Of a DNA stretch of 64,000 nucleotides, positions 36,666-46,031 are shown piece by piece. Position 1 is the stretch's first letter. Each line of letters opens with the position of its first letter. Position numbers and translations under genes: made by a program. The DNA is from Pseudoalteromonas luteoviolacea (lineage in GTDB: Bacteria; Pseudomonadota; Gammaproteobacteria; Enterobacterales; Alteromonadaceae): contig NZ_MAUJ01000004.1 of NCBI RefSeq assembly GCF_001696455.1, forward strand, positions 427,557-491,556, written 5' to 3'. The notes under the pieces are model-generated. The model was not told the DNA's origin. It did no database searches and worked only from the letters and a program-made list of their open reading frames with translations.

Positions 36666-37943
36666 GTGGCAAATCAAATTAAGGCAATTCGTGGCATGAA
36701 AGATTGCCTACCAGGTACAACTCAGATCTGGCAAAAAATTGAAACGACGCTAAGAGATACATTAGCAGCGTTTGGTTATCAGGAAATACGCTTTCCAATT
36801 GTTGAGTCAACAGATCTGTTCAAACGCTCTATTGGTGAAGTAACCGATATCGTTGAAAAGGAAATGTATACCTTTGAAGACCGCAATGGTGATAACTTAA
36901 CTTTGCGTCCTGAAGGCACCGCTGTTTGTGTTAGAGCTGGTATCCAAGAAGGCTTGCTTTACAACCAAGAGCAACGACTTTGGTACATGGGCCCTATGTT
37001 CCGCCGTGAGCGTCCACAAAAAGGTCGTTACCGTCAGTTTAACCAATTTGGTGTAGAAACCTTTGGCATTGCGACAGCTGATATAGATGCTGAGCTGATT
37101 ATTATGACGGCACGTTTGTGGAAAGCGTTTGGTATTAGTGAACATGTTCGCCTTGAGCTGAACTCTCTTGGTTCAAATGAGGCGCGTGCAGCATATAAAG
37201 ATATCTTAATTGCTTATCTCGAGCAGCATCAAGACAAGTTAGATGAAGATGCGAAACGCCGCATGTATACTAACCCATTACGTGTTTTAGATAGCAAAAA
37301 CCCTGAAGTACAAGCCGTTGTTGCCGATGCGCCAAAGTTATCCAAACACTTAGACGAAGAGTCTCAACAACATTTTTCAAATTTATGTGAACGTTTAGAC
37401 GCGGCTGGCGTCGAATACCAAGTAAATGAGAACCTTGTTCGTGGTTTAGATTATTATAATCGAACAGTATTTGAGTGGGTTACTGATAGTCTTGGTGCAC
37501 AGGGTACAGTATGTGCCGGTGGCCGATATGATGGCCTTGTGGAGCAACTTGGTGGTAAAGGCACGCCGGCAGTTGGTTTTGCAATGGGCATGGAAAGACT
37601 CGTTTTATTGCTTGAAGAGCTGAACAGTGTAGGCGAAATTCGCCGCAACGTAGATGTTTATGTTGCAGCTATGGGTGAAGCGGCCAGTATCAAAGCGCCA
37701 GCGCTTGCCGATCAGTTACGAGATGATATCAAGGGGTTACGAGTACAGGTGCATGCCGGTGGTGGTAATTTCAAAAAACAATTGAAGCGTGCTGATAACA
37801 GTGGTGCTGTGGTTGCGTTGATTTTCGGTGAAGATGAAATTACTAACGGCACTGTCACGATTAAATATTTACGCGAACAAAAAGAACAAGTAACTCTGCC
37901 AATGGCTGAAGCACAGGCACTATTAGCCGAATTGGCTAGTTAA
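36666..37943 (+). CDS. hisS: Histidyl-tRNA synthetase
   Basis: A 425-residue class II aminoacyl-tRNA synthetase. Motif 2 appears as [19 protein letters not shown], the histidine-specific motif as [15 protein letters not shown], and motif 3 as [10 protein letters not shown]; the C-terminal anticodon-binding domain follows (about 330-425). It starts with GTG preceded by AGGA. It is nine bases upstream of yfgM, an operon order shared with enterics. Confidence 0.97.
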   Translation: MANQIKAIRGMKDCLPGTTQIWQKIETTLRDTLAAFGYQEIRFPIVESTDLFKRSIGEVTDIVEKEMYTFEDRNGDNLTLRPEGTAVCVRAGIQEGLLYNQEQRLWYMGPMFRRERPQKGRYRQFNQFGVETFGIATADIDAELIIMTARLWKAFGISEHVRLELNSLGSNEARAAYKDILIAYLEQHQDKLDEDAKRRMYTNPLRVLDSKNPEVQAVVADAPKLSKHLDEESQQHFSNLCERLDAAGVEYQVNENLVRGLDYYNRTVFEWVTDSLGAQGTVCAGGRYDGLVEQLGGKGTPAVGFAMGMERLVLLLEELNSVGEIRRNVDVYVAAMGEAASIKAPALADQLRDDIKGLRVQVHAGGGNFKKQLKRADNSGAVVALIFGEDEITNGTVTIKYLREQKEQVTLPMAEAQALLAELAS

Positions 37944-37952
37944 GAGGTTAGA

Positions 37953-38567
37953 ATGGAAATTTATTCAACAGAAGAACAACAAGCAGAAGCAATAAAACGC
38001 TTTTTCAAAGAAAATGGCACATCTCTTATCGTAGGTGCGGTATTAGGTCTAGGTGGTTTATATGGCTGGAAAGCATATAACCAAAACCAGATTTCATCAG
38101 CTGAATCAAGCTCAGAAGCTTACAATCAACTAATTGAAAGTGGCGAAATCCTGTCGAAAAGCGATGCGTTTTTAACCGAAAACGCGGGTTCTAATTACGC
38201 AGTTTTAGCGGCATTCGTTGCTGCAAAAGAAGCCGTAGATGCGGGAGAGTTAGAGCAGGCAGCAAATAAATTGACCTTTATTGCTGACAATGTGAAGAGC
38301 CCTGAGCTACAAGCGACGGCGTTGTTACGTCTTGCGCGAGTTCAGCTTGCTCAATCTAAGCATGATGAAGCACTTGCAACATTGAGCAAGTCAATTCCAG
38401 CTAGTTTTTCAGCGCAAGTTGCTGAAATTAAAGGTGACGTATTCTTATCTCAAGGCGATCAAGTAAAAGCGCGTGAGCAATATCAAAAAGCGATTGATGC
38501 AGATGGTGCAAACAACAATGCCCTATTGCAGATTAAGTTGGATGATTTAGCAACAGCGTCGAACTAA
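37953..38567 (+). CDS. yfgM: YfgM, SecYEG-associated TPR protein
   Basis: A 204-residue inner-membrane protein: short cytoplasmic N-terminus, one membrane helix (about 23-40, SLIVGAVLGLGGLYGWKAY) and a periplasmic helical TPR-like domain. YfgM interacts with SecYEG and PpiD and helps release of exported proteins. Its place between hisS and bamB matches E. coli. Confidence 0.92.
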   Translation: MEIYSTEEQQAEAIKRFFKENGTSLIVGAVLGLGGLYGWKAYNQNQISSAESSSEAYNQLIESGEILSKSDAFLTENAGSNYAVLAAFVAAKEAVDAGELEQAANKLTFIADNVKSPELQATALLRLARVQLAQSKHDEALATLSKSIPASFSAQVAEIKGDVFLSQGDQVKAREQYQKAIDADGANNNALLQIKLDDLATASN

Positions 38568-38576
38568 GGAGCCGCC

Positions 38577-39752
38577 ATGAAGAAGTTGACTATGGCCTCA
38601 TTGGCGCTGTGTATGGCGTCACTTCTGGGTTGTTCTTCAAGTGATGATGAAGAAGAACTTGTATTACCTGAAATTGTAAATCAGTTTGAACCACAAACGG
38701 TTTGGCAGGAGTCTTTAGGGAGTGGTGTTGAACACTATTTCTCTCGTTTGACGCCAACCGTGCATAACCAGCGCATTTTCGTTGCAGAACGAAAAGGGCG
38801 TGTCGCCGCACTTGATATTGAGAGTGGTGAGACATTATGGGAAGTTGATACGCGTCAAGAAACATCATTTTGGCCATGGGCCGATGACGACTCTGCTAAG
38901 CTATCAGGTGGCATTTTACAGGCATACGGTAAAATTTATATCGGTTCAGAGCATGGCGAAGTTATCGCACTTGACCGTGAAACAGGTGAAACTGTTTGGC
39001 GTAAGGCTGTTCCCGGTGAAGCCCTATCCACGCCTAGCGCAGGTGATGGGTTAATATATGTCAACTTAGGCTCAGGTAAATTATTAGCGCTTCACCCAGA
39101 TACAGGTGAGCAACGCTGGAGTTACGAGCAAGAAGTGCCGGCACTGACATTGCGCGGTCTGAGCTCGCCAACATCAGCCAATGGTGGTGTCCTTGTTGGC
39201 GAAGAAAGCGGCAAGTTAACGGTACTTATCGCCGATAGCGGTTTCTCTGCTTGGAGTACTGATATTGCATTGGCTGAAGGTTCATCTGAGTTTGAGCGTT
39301 TGGTTGATGTTGATACAAAACCGATAGTATCCGGTGCTTATGTTTACACGATAGCGTATAATGGCAAGCTTGCCGCGCTTGATGTTCGCTCTGGAAACAT
39401 AGTTTGGGACCGTGAATACAGTAGCTATCGTGATTTGACGATTGAGTTGAATACCATTTACTTGGTAGATAGTGAAGGTGTGCTCTATGCTCTAGATAAA
39501 GATTCGGGCACGGAGCGTTGGAGCCAATCAGGGTTACGAGGTTGGTACCTAACTGCACCTGCAATCGCTGGTGATTATGTCGTAGTTGGTGATCAGGAAG
39601 GTAACCTGCACTGGCTAGACAAGAAAACTGGCGCGTTAGTCTCGCGACAAGAGTTTGATGATTCAGGCTTTTTTGTAGAGCCAGTCGTGGTTGATGACAA
39701 GTTATTTGTCTACACGCGTGATGGTGAAATCAGTGCGATAAAAGTTCCTTAG
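38577..39752 (+). CDS. bamB: Outer-membrane assembly lipoprotein BamB
   Basis: A 391-residue lipoprotein with lipobox LLGC (Cys19) and eight PQQ-like beta-propeller blades, seen as repeated ALDxxTGxxxW units (ALDIESGETLWEVDT, ALDRETGETVWRK, ALDKDSGTERWSQ). BamB supports BamA in inserting outer-membrane barrels. The region after Cys is acidic (SSSDDEEE). It lies nine bases after yfgM and ends the operon at a strong hairpin. Confidence 0.95.
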   Translation: MKKLTMASLALCMASLLGCSSSDDEEELVLPEIVNQFEPQTVWQESLGSGVEHYFSRLTPTVHNQRIFVAERKGRVAALDIESGETLWEVDTRQETSFWPWADDDSAKLSGGILQAYGKIYIGSEHGEVIALDRETGETVWRKAVPGEALSTPSAGDGLIYVNLGSGKLLALHPDTGEQRWSYEQEVPALTLRGLSSPTSANGGVLVGEESGKLTVLIADSGFSAWSTDIALAEGSSEFERLVDVDTKPIVSGAYVYTIAYNGKLAALDVRSGNIVWDREYSSYRDLTIELNTIYLVDSEGVLYALDKDSGTERWSQSGLRGWYLTAPAIAGDYVVVGDQEGNLHWLDKKTGALVSRQEFDDSGFFVEPVVVDDKLFVYTRDGEISAIKVP

Positions 39753-39776
39753 TAGTTACTAGGTCAAAGATTTTGT

Positions 39777-39803
39777 AAGGCTTCGCACTGCGAAGCCTTT
39801 TGT
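39777..39803 (+). terminator. Terminator after bamB
   Basis: AAGGCTTCG (39777-39785) pairs with CGAAGCCTT (39791-39799), loop CACTG, followed by TTTTGTTG. der begins 22 bases later, so part of the transcription may read through. Confidence 0.85.
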
Positions 39804-39824
39804 TGTTTAAAAAAGAGGTAGTCT

Positions 39825-41297
39825 ATGCTTCCTGTGATCGCTCTGGTAGGGCGGCCGAATGTGGGTAAGTCCACATTATTTAATCGATTAACGCGTACTC
39901 GTGACGCACTAGTCGCCGACTTTCCTGGTCTGACACGTGATCGTAAATACGGTCAAGCAGATTATGATGGCTATGAATTTATTGTCGTTGATACGGGTGG
40001 TATCGATGGCAGTGAGGAAGGCATTGAAACTGAAATGGCAGAACAATCGCTGCTTGCAATTGAAGAAGCCGATATTGTGTTGTTTTTAGTGGATGCACGT
40101 GCCGGCATGACTGCTGCCGATCAAGCGATTGCTCAGCACTTGCGAAAACAGGAAAAGAAAAGCTTTATTGTTGCCAATAAAACAGATGGTATAGACGCCG
40201 ACTCTAGTTGTGCTGAGTTCTATCAGTTGGCTCTGGGTGATATCCACCAAATCGCAGCAGCTCACGGACGCGGTGTAACACAACTTCTAGAAGCAACGCT
40301 TGGCCCAATTGTGGCTGAATTAGCGCAGCAAGAAGATGATATTGAGCAAAGCGATGAGAGCATTGCGGAGTTATACCTAGAAGGTGAAGAAGCACCAGAA
40401 GAAGGCAAGTCAGGTTTTGAAGATAAGCCTGTAAAGCTGGCAATTATCGGTCGACCAAATGTGGGTAAGTCGACTCTGACAAACCGAATTTTAGGTGAAG
40501 AGCGAGTTATCGTTTACGATATGCCGGGTACCACACGAGACTCAATTTATATTCCAATGACACGCAATGAACGCGAGTATGTGTTAATTGATACTGCCGG
40601 TGTGCGTAAGCGTAAGAAAGTCAGCGATGTTGTTGAAAAATTCTCCGTCATTAAAACGCTAAAAGCCATCGAAGATGCAAATGTGATTTTATTGGTAGTT
40701 GATGCGCGTGAGGGGATTTCAGATCAGGATCTTAGCTTACTAGGGTTTGCGCTAAATTCAGGCCGTTCTTTGGTCATCGCAGTCAACAAATGGGATGGGC
40801 TGGACAACTACGTCAAAGAGCGAATTAAATCCGAGCTAGATCGTCGATTGGGCTTTATAGACTTTGCACGTTTGCACTTTATTTCAGCGTTACATGGCAC
40901 TGGTGTCGGTCACTTATTTGAGTCTGTAGATGAAGCTTATGAGTCTGCAACGAAACGTGTGAGTACTGCCATGTTAAGACGTATTATGGACATGGCGCAA
41001 GCTGACCACCAGCCACCACTGGTTCGTGGGCGTCGCGTTAAGTTGAAATACGCACACGCAGGTGGTTATAACCCACCTAGAATCGTTATTCACGGTAATC
41101 AGGTACATGACCTGCCTGATAGTTATAAACGCTACCTGATGAACTACTATCGCAAGGCACTCAATATTATGGGTACTCCGATAAAAATTGAATTCAGAGA
41201 AGGCGACAACCCTTATTCAGGGCGAACGAACAAGATGACTTTATCTCAAAAGCGCAAACTTAGAGCGTTTACTAAAGAGCAAAGAAATAAATCTTGA
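39825..41297 (+). CDS. der: Ribosome-assembly GTPase Der (EngA)
   Basis: A 490-residue protein with two GTPase domains in tandem, the mark of Der: G1 motifs GRPNVGKS at about 8-15 and again at about 209-216, each with DTGG/DTAG and NKxD, then a KH-like C-terminal domain. Der is needed for maturation of the 50S subunit. An acidic linker joins the G domains (about 165-195). AAGAGG precedes the ATG. Confidence 0.97.
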   Translation: MLPVIALVGRPNVGKSTLFNRLTRTRDALVADFPGLTRDRKYGQADYDGYEFIVVDTGGIDGSEEGIETEMAEQSLLAIEEADIVLFLVDARAGMTAADQAIAQHLRKQEKKSFIVANKTDGIDADSSCAEFYQLALGDIHQIAAAHGRGVTQLLEATLGPIVAELAQQEDDIEQSDESIAELYLEGEEAPEEGKSGFEDKPVKLAIIGRPNVGKSTLTNRILGEERVIVYDMPGTTRDSIYIPMTRNEREYVLIDTAGVRKRKKVSDVVEKFSVIKTLKAIEDANVILLVVDAREGISDQDLSLLGFALNSGRSLVIAVNKWDGLDNYVKERIKSELDRRLGFIDFARLHFISALHGTGVGHLFESVDEAYESATKRVSTAMLRRIMDMAQADHQPPLVRGRRVKLKYAHAGGYNPPRIVIHGNQVHDLPDSYKRYLMNYYRKALNIMGTPIKIEFREGDNPYSGRTNKMTLSQKRKLRAFTKEQRNKS

Positions 41298-41300
41298 TAA

Positions 41301-41329
41301 AAAAATGGCGCATTGAGCGCCATTTTTAA
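41301..41329 (+). terminator. Terminator after der
   Basis: AAAAATGGCGC (41301-41311) pairs with GCGCCATTTTT (41317-41327), loop ATTGA, three bases after the der stop. Confidence 0.92.
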
Positions 41330-41451
41330 TTGTATTTACTCCCTCAACTTTATACTTCACTCTGCCCTTCAAGCTGTTGGTGTGAGCTAAATTCTTTACG
41401 CTGCTCATTAATTATGCTTTATTAGTATTTATTTCTTAACTTATTGTTGTG

Positions 41452-41841
41452 ATGCATTTTCTTAAAACGGTCATTTATGTAGATGACGTAGAAGAAGTCT
41501 TAGATTTTTATTTTCAAGCTTTTGGCCTGAGTGCGCATTCAGTGACAGAAAATGGGGATTATGGAGAGCTTGAAACGGGTACCGTTTTGCTGGCATTTGC
41601 AACCCACCCGGTAGCTCAATCTCAGTTCAAGCAAACTTACATTCGCTCTCAGCCCAAGCAGCCTGCTTTAGGGTTTGAGCTCACTTTGGGTTGTGAGAAT
41701 GTGTCTAGCAGTTATGACAAGGCGGTTGCGGCTGGGGCAGAACCGTTGTCTGCACCAAGCCAGAAAGGAGTACATACACAGGCGTATGTACGCGCCATTG
41801 AAGGGACATTAATTGCCTTAGTCAGCGAGTGCGCGAGCTAG
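41452..41841 (+). CDS. VOC (glyoxalase/bleomycin-resistance) family protein
   Basis: A 129-residue protein with the VOC beta-alpha-beta-beta-beta repeat: KTVIYVDDVEEVLDFYFQAFGL at the N-terminus and VSSSYDKAVAAGAEPLSAPSQK in the second half. Such proteins bind a metal between paired modules and act on varied substrates, or bind antibiotics; neither is assignable here. The ATG at 41452 was preferred to a GTG three bases before. Its last 24 bases overlap the convergent DUF2750 gene. Confidence 0.75.
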   Translation: MHFLKTVIYVDDVEEVLDFYFQAFGLSAHSVTENGDYGELETGTVLLAFATHPVAQSQFKQTYIRSQPKQPALGFELTLGCENVSSSYDKAVAAGAEPLSAPSQKGVHTQAYVRAIEGTLIALVSECAS

Positions 41842-42168
41842 GCTAACAGGCTCAATCTCAACGCAAACGTTATCGTTATTCCAATTGATCCCGATCAGCG
41901 CGTTGTCATCTCTAAGATCCTCAACCCATTCATCTAGGAAAGAGTCAAGGTCGATAGCGATTGGCTTAAACTCATCCCATTCTTCTTTACACTGTTCTAA
42001 AGCAGCAGACTCGTCAGCCCATAACAATAACACGTCAGATTCTTCGAATTGGTTTGATTCAACAATGACAAAACCACCATCTTCTGCTCCAAGGGCCCAT
42101 ACCTGCTCACTTTGTTTTACGACAGTAACAAAGTTGACCACTTCTGATTCTAACTCTAGATCATTCAT
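41818..42168 (-). CDS. DUF2750 domain protein
   Basis: A 116-residue acidic cytosolic protein. Recognisable family features are VWALGAEDGGFVIVES, LLLWADESAALEQCKEEW, and the IAIDLDSFLDEWVEDLRDDN segment with INWNNDN. Function is unknown for the family. It ends inside the 3' end of the VOC gene and starts 20 bases before... the end of the glutathione S-transferase gene upstream on the same strand, so the two may be co-transcribed. Confidence 0.75.
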   Translation of the reverse strand: MNDLELESEVVNFVTVVKQSEQVWALGAEDGGFVIVESNQFEESDVLLLWADESAALEQCKEEWDEFKPIAIDLDSFLDEWVEDLRDDNALIGINWNNDNVCVEIEPVSLARALAD

Positions 42169-42188
42169 ATTATTTACCAGTTAAAAAA

Positions 42189-42767
42189 TTAGCTGCGAGG
42201 ATCCGTTTCTTTTGCACTGGCATGCACATGCCATTTCTCTAGGTGACTCAACAAGCTATTAAAGCCAGACAAATCAGCTAGGCTTCTGAATTGGATCCAA
42301 TCTAACAAGCAGTATAAACTGATCTGCAGATACTCGCAGTTCAAAAAAACGTCTGTTGTGCATTGCTTATCTAAATAGCTCAATGTTTCAGTTATGCGTT
42401 CACGCTGCAAATTAAAGAATAAAACATCGGCATGCGTATCAAGTTCTGAGCGTTGCCCCAGCAATATTTCAATCAAAGAGTCATTACACGCATTGATGGT
42501 GGTTAATAGGTTCTCTTGATCCCAGTTTAAATGTGGCAATGAAAACTTATCTTGTAGATAGCGAGCAATTACGTTGGAATCGTTTATGACTTGCTCTCCA
42601 CAGACTAGAAATGGAATTTTTCTAGCGGGGTTATGCTCAACCAGCACCTTTCGCTCATTGGCATCAAATATGTTCAATGTCTTATATTCGTATGATAATT
42701 CGTGGATTGCACAGTACATTCGCAACCTTCTCACGTATGGAGAAGTGTTAGAGCCGTATAAAATCAT
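42189..42767 (-). CDS. Glutathione S-transferase family protein
   Basis: A 192-residue protein: thioredoxin-like GST N-domain (1-78) with SNTSPYVRRLRMYCAIHEL, the cis-Pro region ARKIPFLV, and NDSNVIARYL as glutathione gamma-glutamyl site, then a helical C-domain. The serine in TSPYVRR is the likely glutathione-activating residue. It is similar to GSTs of the SspA/Grx2-like small group; substrate unknown. AAGGGA precedes the ATG at 42767. It lies 20 bases upstream of the DUF2750 gene. Confidence 0.85.
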   Translation of the reverse strand: MILYGSNTSPYVRRLRMYCAIHELSYEYKTLNIFDANERKVLVEHNPARKIPFLVCGEQVINDSNVIARYLQDKFSLPHLNWDQENLLTTINACNDSLIEILLGQRSELDTHADVLFFNLQRERITETLSYLDKQCTTDVFLNCEYLQISLYCLLDWIQFRSLADLSGFNSLLSHLEKWHVHASAKETDPRS

Positions 42768-42929
42768 TGGTATTCCCTTATTTCATCAAATTGCTAAAAC
42801 GTAGCATGACAAATAGAACAATCAAAGTATACGGAAAAATAAGGATAGGGGCAGAAAGAGGGCTGAGGTTCCACGACAAAGCGGCACTGTGGGGCAATGC
42901 TAGCATACCACTAGTTTGCCCACAGAATC

Positions 42930-43211
42930 TTAGTCTTGTCGACTGGTTACTTCTAGTAAGTGATAGCCAAACTGAGTTTGAACTGGACCTTGCACCTCAT
43001 TGAGTGGTGCTGAAAATACAACTTTATCAAACTCTGGTACCATCATACCGGGACCAAACTCGCCGAGTGCTCCACCGTCTTGGCCGGAAGGGCAGTTAGA
43101 AAACTCTTTTGCAAGCGCAGCAAAGTCTTCTCCATCATCTATTCTCTTTTTGAGCTCTAAACATTGCGCTTCACTGTCCACTAAAATATGTCTTGCACTT
43201 GCTAATGTCAT
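42930..43211 (-). CDS. ppiC: Parvulin-type peptidyl-prolyl isomerase (PpiC-like)
   Basis: A 93-residue single parvulin domain without signal peptide, like E. coli PpiC (Par10). Conserved parts are ASARHILV, FAALAKEFSNCPSG, GGALGEFGPGMMVPEF and FGYHLLEV. It isomerises X-Pro bonds in the cytosol. GGAGAGA stands at good distance before the ATG. Single gene. Confidence 0.92.
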   Translation of the reverse strand: MTLASARHILVDSEAQCLELKKRIDDGEDFAALAKEFSNCPSGQDGGALGEFGPGMMVPEFDKVVFSAPLNEVQGPVQTQFGYHLLEVTSRQD

Positions 43212-43281
43212 GTTCTCTCCATGCTTGCCTCAATTTAGTTCATACAATATTCTAATGCAAAAGTGCGAAAAACGCATGCTT

Positions 43282-43815
43282 TTACCTTATTTCCTTTTCA
43301 ATTGCAGTGGTAAGTTCTTCTGATAATGGCTTCGTTCGGCTACCAAAACGCTGAATTTCTTTTCTGTCAGCAGATACTAAATATTTGTAGAAATTCCATT
43401 TTGGCGAACCTGCTTGCTCACCCAAATGCTTGAATATAGCGTTGGCATCGTCTCCACGCACATCGCTTGTAGCGATCATGGTAAAGGTTACGCCATAATT
43501 TACAAAGCACACTTTCGCGGTGTCTGCTTCATCGTTTTCTTCCTGAAAAAAGTCGTCAGACGGGAATCCAATAACCACGAGGCCTTTGTCTTCGTATTTT
43601 TTGTGGAGCTTTTCTAATTCTTCGAATTGACCCGTGAAACCACAGTTACTGGCTGTGTTGACTAACAATAACGGTTTGTCTTTGAATTCACACAAATTGA
43701 CAGTTTCTTTTGAGCGCAGCTTTCTTAATTCGACATTGGTAAAGTCATTACAGTTGGCAATTGCCACGGGACTGGCTAAGGCGACTGCAACGGCCAAAAT
43801 GGTTTGTTTTATCAT
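43282..43815 (-). CDS. Exported glutathione-peroxidase family protein
   Basis: A 177-residue protein with a Sec signal peptide (about 1-20, ending AIA), so it is periplasmic. The GPx fold shows peroxidatic Cys58 in VNTASNCGFTGQ, a second Cys103 at the resolving position of thioredoxin-dependent GPx, and Trp140-Asn141 (WNF). The usual FPCNQF motif here is FPSDDF (residues 84-89), so the catalytic Gln is replaced by Asp. The start at 43815 was chosen because it begins the signal peptide; the frame opens at a GTG at 43827. It may be a thiol peroxidase with altered kinetics. Confidence 0.87.
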   Translation of the reverse strand: MIKQTILAVAVALASPVAIANCNDFTNVELRKLRSKETVNLCEFKDKPLLLVNTASNCGFTGQFEELEKLHKKYEDKGLVVIGFPSDDFFQEENDEADTAKVCFVNYGVTFTMIATSDVRGDDANAIFKHLGEQAGSPKWNFYKYLVSADRKEIQRFGSRTKPLSEELTTAIEKEIR

Positions 43816-44019
43816 AGTTTTTTCCACGTTTTTTTTAGGTATACGTTGAAGACGGTAAAAAGTTCAGTTGGCGTATCGACGGCTTGCAATCTGTTTCGAT
43901 ATTTTTGCCAATGCACTATAACAAGGACAGTGTAATCGACCTTTTAATTGCAACAAATTTTTATTTGCTTTGATTAATTTCTACTACACTGGATCTTACT
44001 ATGGATACAGGACGTTGCT

Positions 44020-45972
44020 ATGTCGAATAAGGTTTTGATCATAGATAGTAATAGTGTTTTAGCGATGCGCATAAAAGTACTATTTGAACTATTGGGCAGT
44101 GAAGTAGAACATATACACTATGAATCTCTAGACGCTGATATTGCATTTTCTAACTTTGATGTAATCGCCATTGCACATGGGATCCCTCAAGAGTATTTCG
44201 AGACACTAGAGTTACTCAGCCAACACGAAAAAATCATACTTCTTGCGCCTAAACCAGAAAATTCAGAACACCTCAGTGCGTTTAGTCAATTAAATCGTGT
44301 CCTATCTAATGCCATCGTGATCTACCCTTTTTTCGGCAATAAGGAGATAACGGGCCTTTTGGAGCGGGTATTAGAGATTGGCGAGCAAGCCCAGTTACTG
44401 TTACCGAAAGTGTTGCTAGTTGATCATCTACCAAGCCGATTAAAACAGCTGTCAGTGAGTTTACGCGGCGCGCAGTTAGATGTGAAAACGGCCAGCAGTG
44501 CCAAAGAAGTTGAGGAATTGATAAAGCAAAATCACTTTGACTTACTCATTTGCGATTTTAACTTAGGCAGTGAGACGGGGTTGGATATATTTGAATTAGT
44601 GCGCCAAGTTCAGGTGAATTGCCGTTGCTTACTGATGACGTCGCGAGAAAGTCAGGTCGATATGCTAAAAGCGATCCGACAAGGAGTTGAAGATGTGTTG
44701 ACTAAGCCTGTTGACGAAAACTCCCTGTTACAATCGCTGCACAAATTATGGCAAACCGAGTTGTTGAGGCGCCATAATCAAGAGCTTGTCGAAAGACTAC
44801 AAGACACCGTAGATGCATTGATAGAGCGAGATAGTTTGTTGCGGGTGATTTATAAGCATACGCCCGATCCCATTATGCTTTTTAATTTGAAAGGGTATGT
44901 CATTGAAGCAAATGATGCCTGCCTGAATTTGTTTGGCCTAAATGCTGAAGAGTTAGAAGCGCACTCTATATTTAATCTCTTTGAAAAAAAGTCGGTCGAA
45001 GCACTCCAAGATTGTATAGAGACGAGTTTAATTGCTCGGCATTTCGATTGTGATTTAGTCCTGCCTAGAAATGATGGGTTGTCTATTCCACTCATGGGGA
45101 CATTCATTGAAATTGATCATCATGGAGAAATCGCCCTCGCAGCTATTTTTAAAAACGTTGCACATTTAAAGCGTAAGCAGCAGTTGCTCGAGGAAGCCAA
45201 GGAGGTTTTAGAGGCAGAAGTGCAAGCGAGGACCTATCAATTGCAGTCAGCGAAGGAAGCGGCGGAGAGAGCAAACATCAGTAAATCTGAGTTTTTAGCC
45301 AATATGTCTCATGAGCTGAGAACCCCAATGCACTCAATTTTGAGTTTTGCTCGTTTTGGTATTGATAAATTACAGGCCAAAGAAGCACCCATAGACAAAT
45401 TAAATAAGTATTTATCAAGGATTGAGACCAGTGGAGAGCGTTTGTTGATGTTGCTGAACAACTTACTCGATTTATCTAAACTGGACGCGGGCAGATTTCC
45501 TTTTAACCCCAGTGACAATAACTTTGTTTCTTTGCTAAAAGAAGGAATCGAGGATGTTTCTGGTTCAGCAATGGAAAAAGGCATCGTCATCAATTTACAT
45601 GCAGATGACAGGAGCCTAGCTATTTACTGCGACAGAGATCAAATGGTGCAAGTTGTGCGCAATTTGCTAGGGAATGCCTTGAAATTCAGCCCAGCGAATA
45701 GCCAAGTGCAGGTTTACCTCTCAGCCGATGACAGCAAGTTGTACCTCACTATTTGTGATCAAGGTGTTGGCATTCCAAATGATGAACTCGAGCATATTTT
45801 CGATAAGTTTGCGCAAAGCAGTAAAACAAATAGCGGAGCAGGCGGCACTGGTTTAGGACTAGCAATATGTAAAGAGTTTATTTTGTTGCACAAAGGGTGC
45901 ATTTATGCACGAAACAGCGATTCAGGAGGGGCTGAGTTTGTTATTGAGCTGCCAAGGAGTCAGACTAACTAG
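44020..45972 (+). CDS. Hybrid response-regulator/histidine kinase with a degenerate first receiver
   Basis: A 650-residue soluble protein. Two receiver folds come first: about 1-125 lacks the phosphorylatable Asp (IAIAHGIP) and the conserved Lys (YPFF), while about 128-245 keeps Asp in ICDFNLG and Lys in TKPV. A PAS domain (about 275-390), a coiled coil, HisKA with SHELRTPMHS (His near 431) and HATPase with GTGLGL follow. It has no membrane segment. It is followed 59 bases later by a response regulator that is its likely partner. The signal is unknown. Confidence 0.87.
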   Translation: MSNKVLIIDSNSVLAMRIKVLFELLGSEVEHIHYESLDADIAFSNFDVIAIAHGIPQEYFETLELLSQHEKIILLAPKPENSEHLSAFSQLNRVLSNAIVIYPFFGNKEITGLLERVLEIGEQAQLLLPKVLLVDHLPSRLKQLSVSLRGAQLDVKTASSAKEVEELIKQNHFDLLICDFNLGSETGLDIFELVRQVQVNCRCLLMTSRESQVDMLKAIRQGVEDVLTKPVDENSLLQSLHKLWQTELLRRHNQELVERLQDTVDALIERDSLLRVIYKHTPDPIMLFNLKGYVIEANDACLNLFGLNAEELEAHSIFNLFEKKSVEALQDCIETSLIARHFDCDLVLPRNDGLSIPLMGTFIEIDHHGEIALAAIFKNVAHLKRKQQLLEEAKEVLEAEVQARTYQLQSAKEAAERANISKSEFLANMSHELRTPMHSILSFARFGIDKLQAKEAPIDKLNKYLSRIETSGERLLMLLNNLLDLSKLDAGRFPFNPSDNNFVSLLKEGIEDVSGSAMEKGIVINLHADDRSLAIYCDRDQMVQVVRNLLGNALKFSPANSQVQVYLSADDSKLYLTICDQGVGIPNDELEHIFDKFAQSSKTNSGAGGTGLGLAICKEFILLHKGCIYARNSDSGGAEFVIELPRSQTN

Positions 45973-46031
45973 CGACAGGTAGGATCAGTGTCTATAACTA
46001 TTAGTAATAAAACTCAAAAGGACATTTAGCG

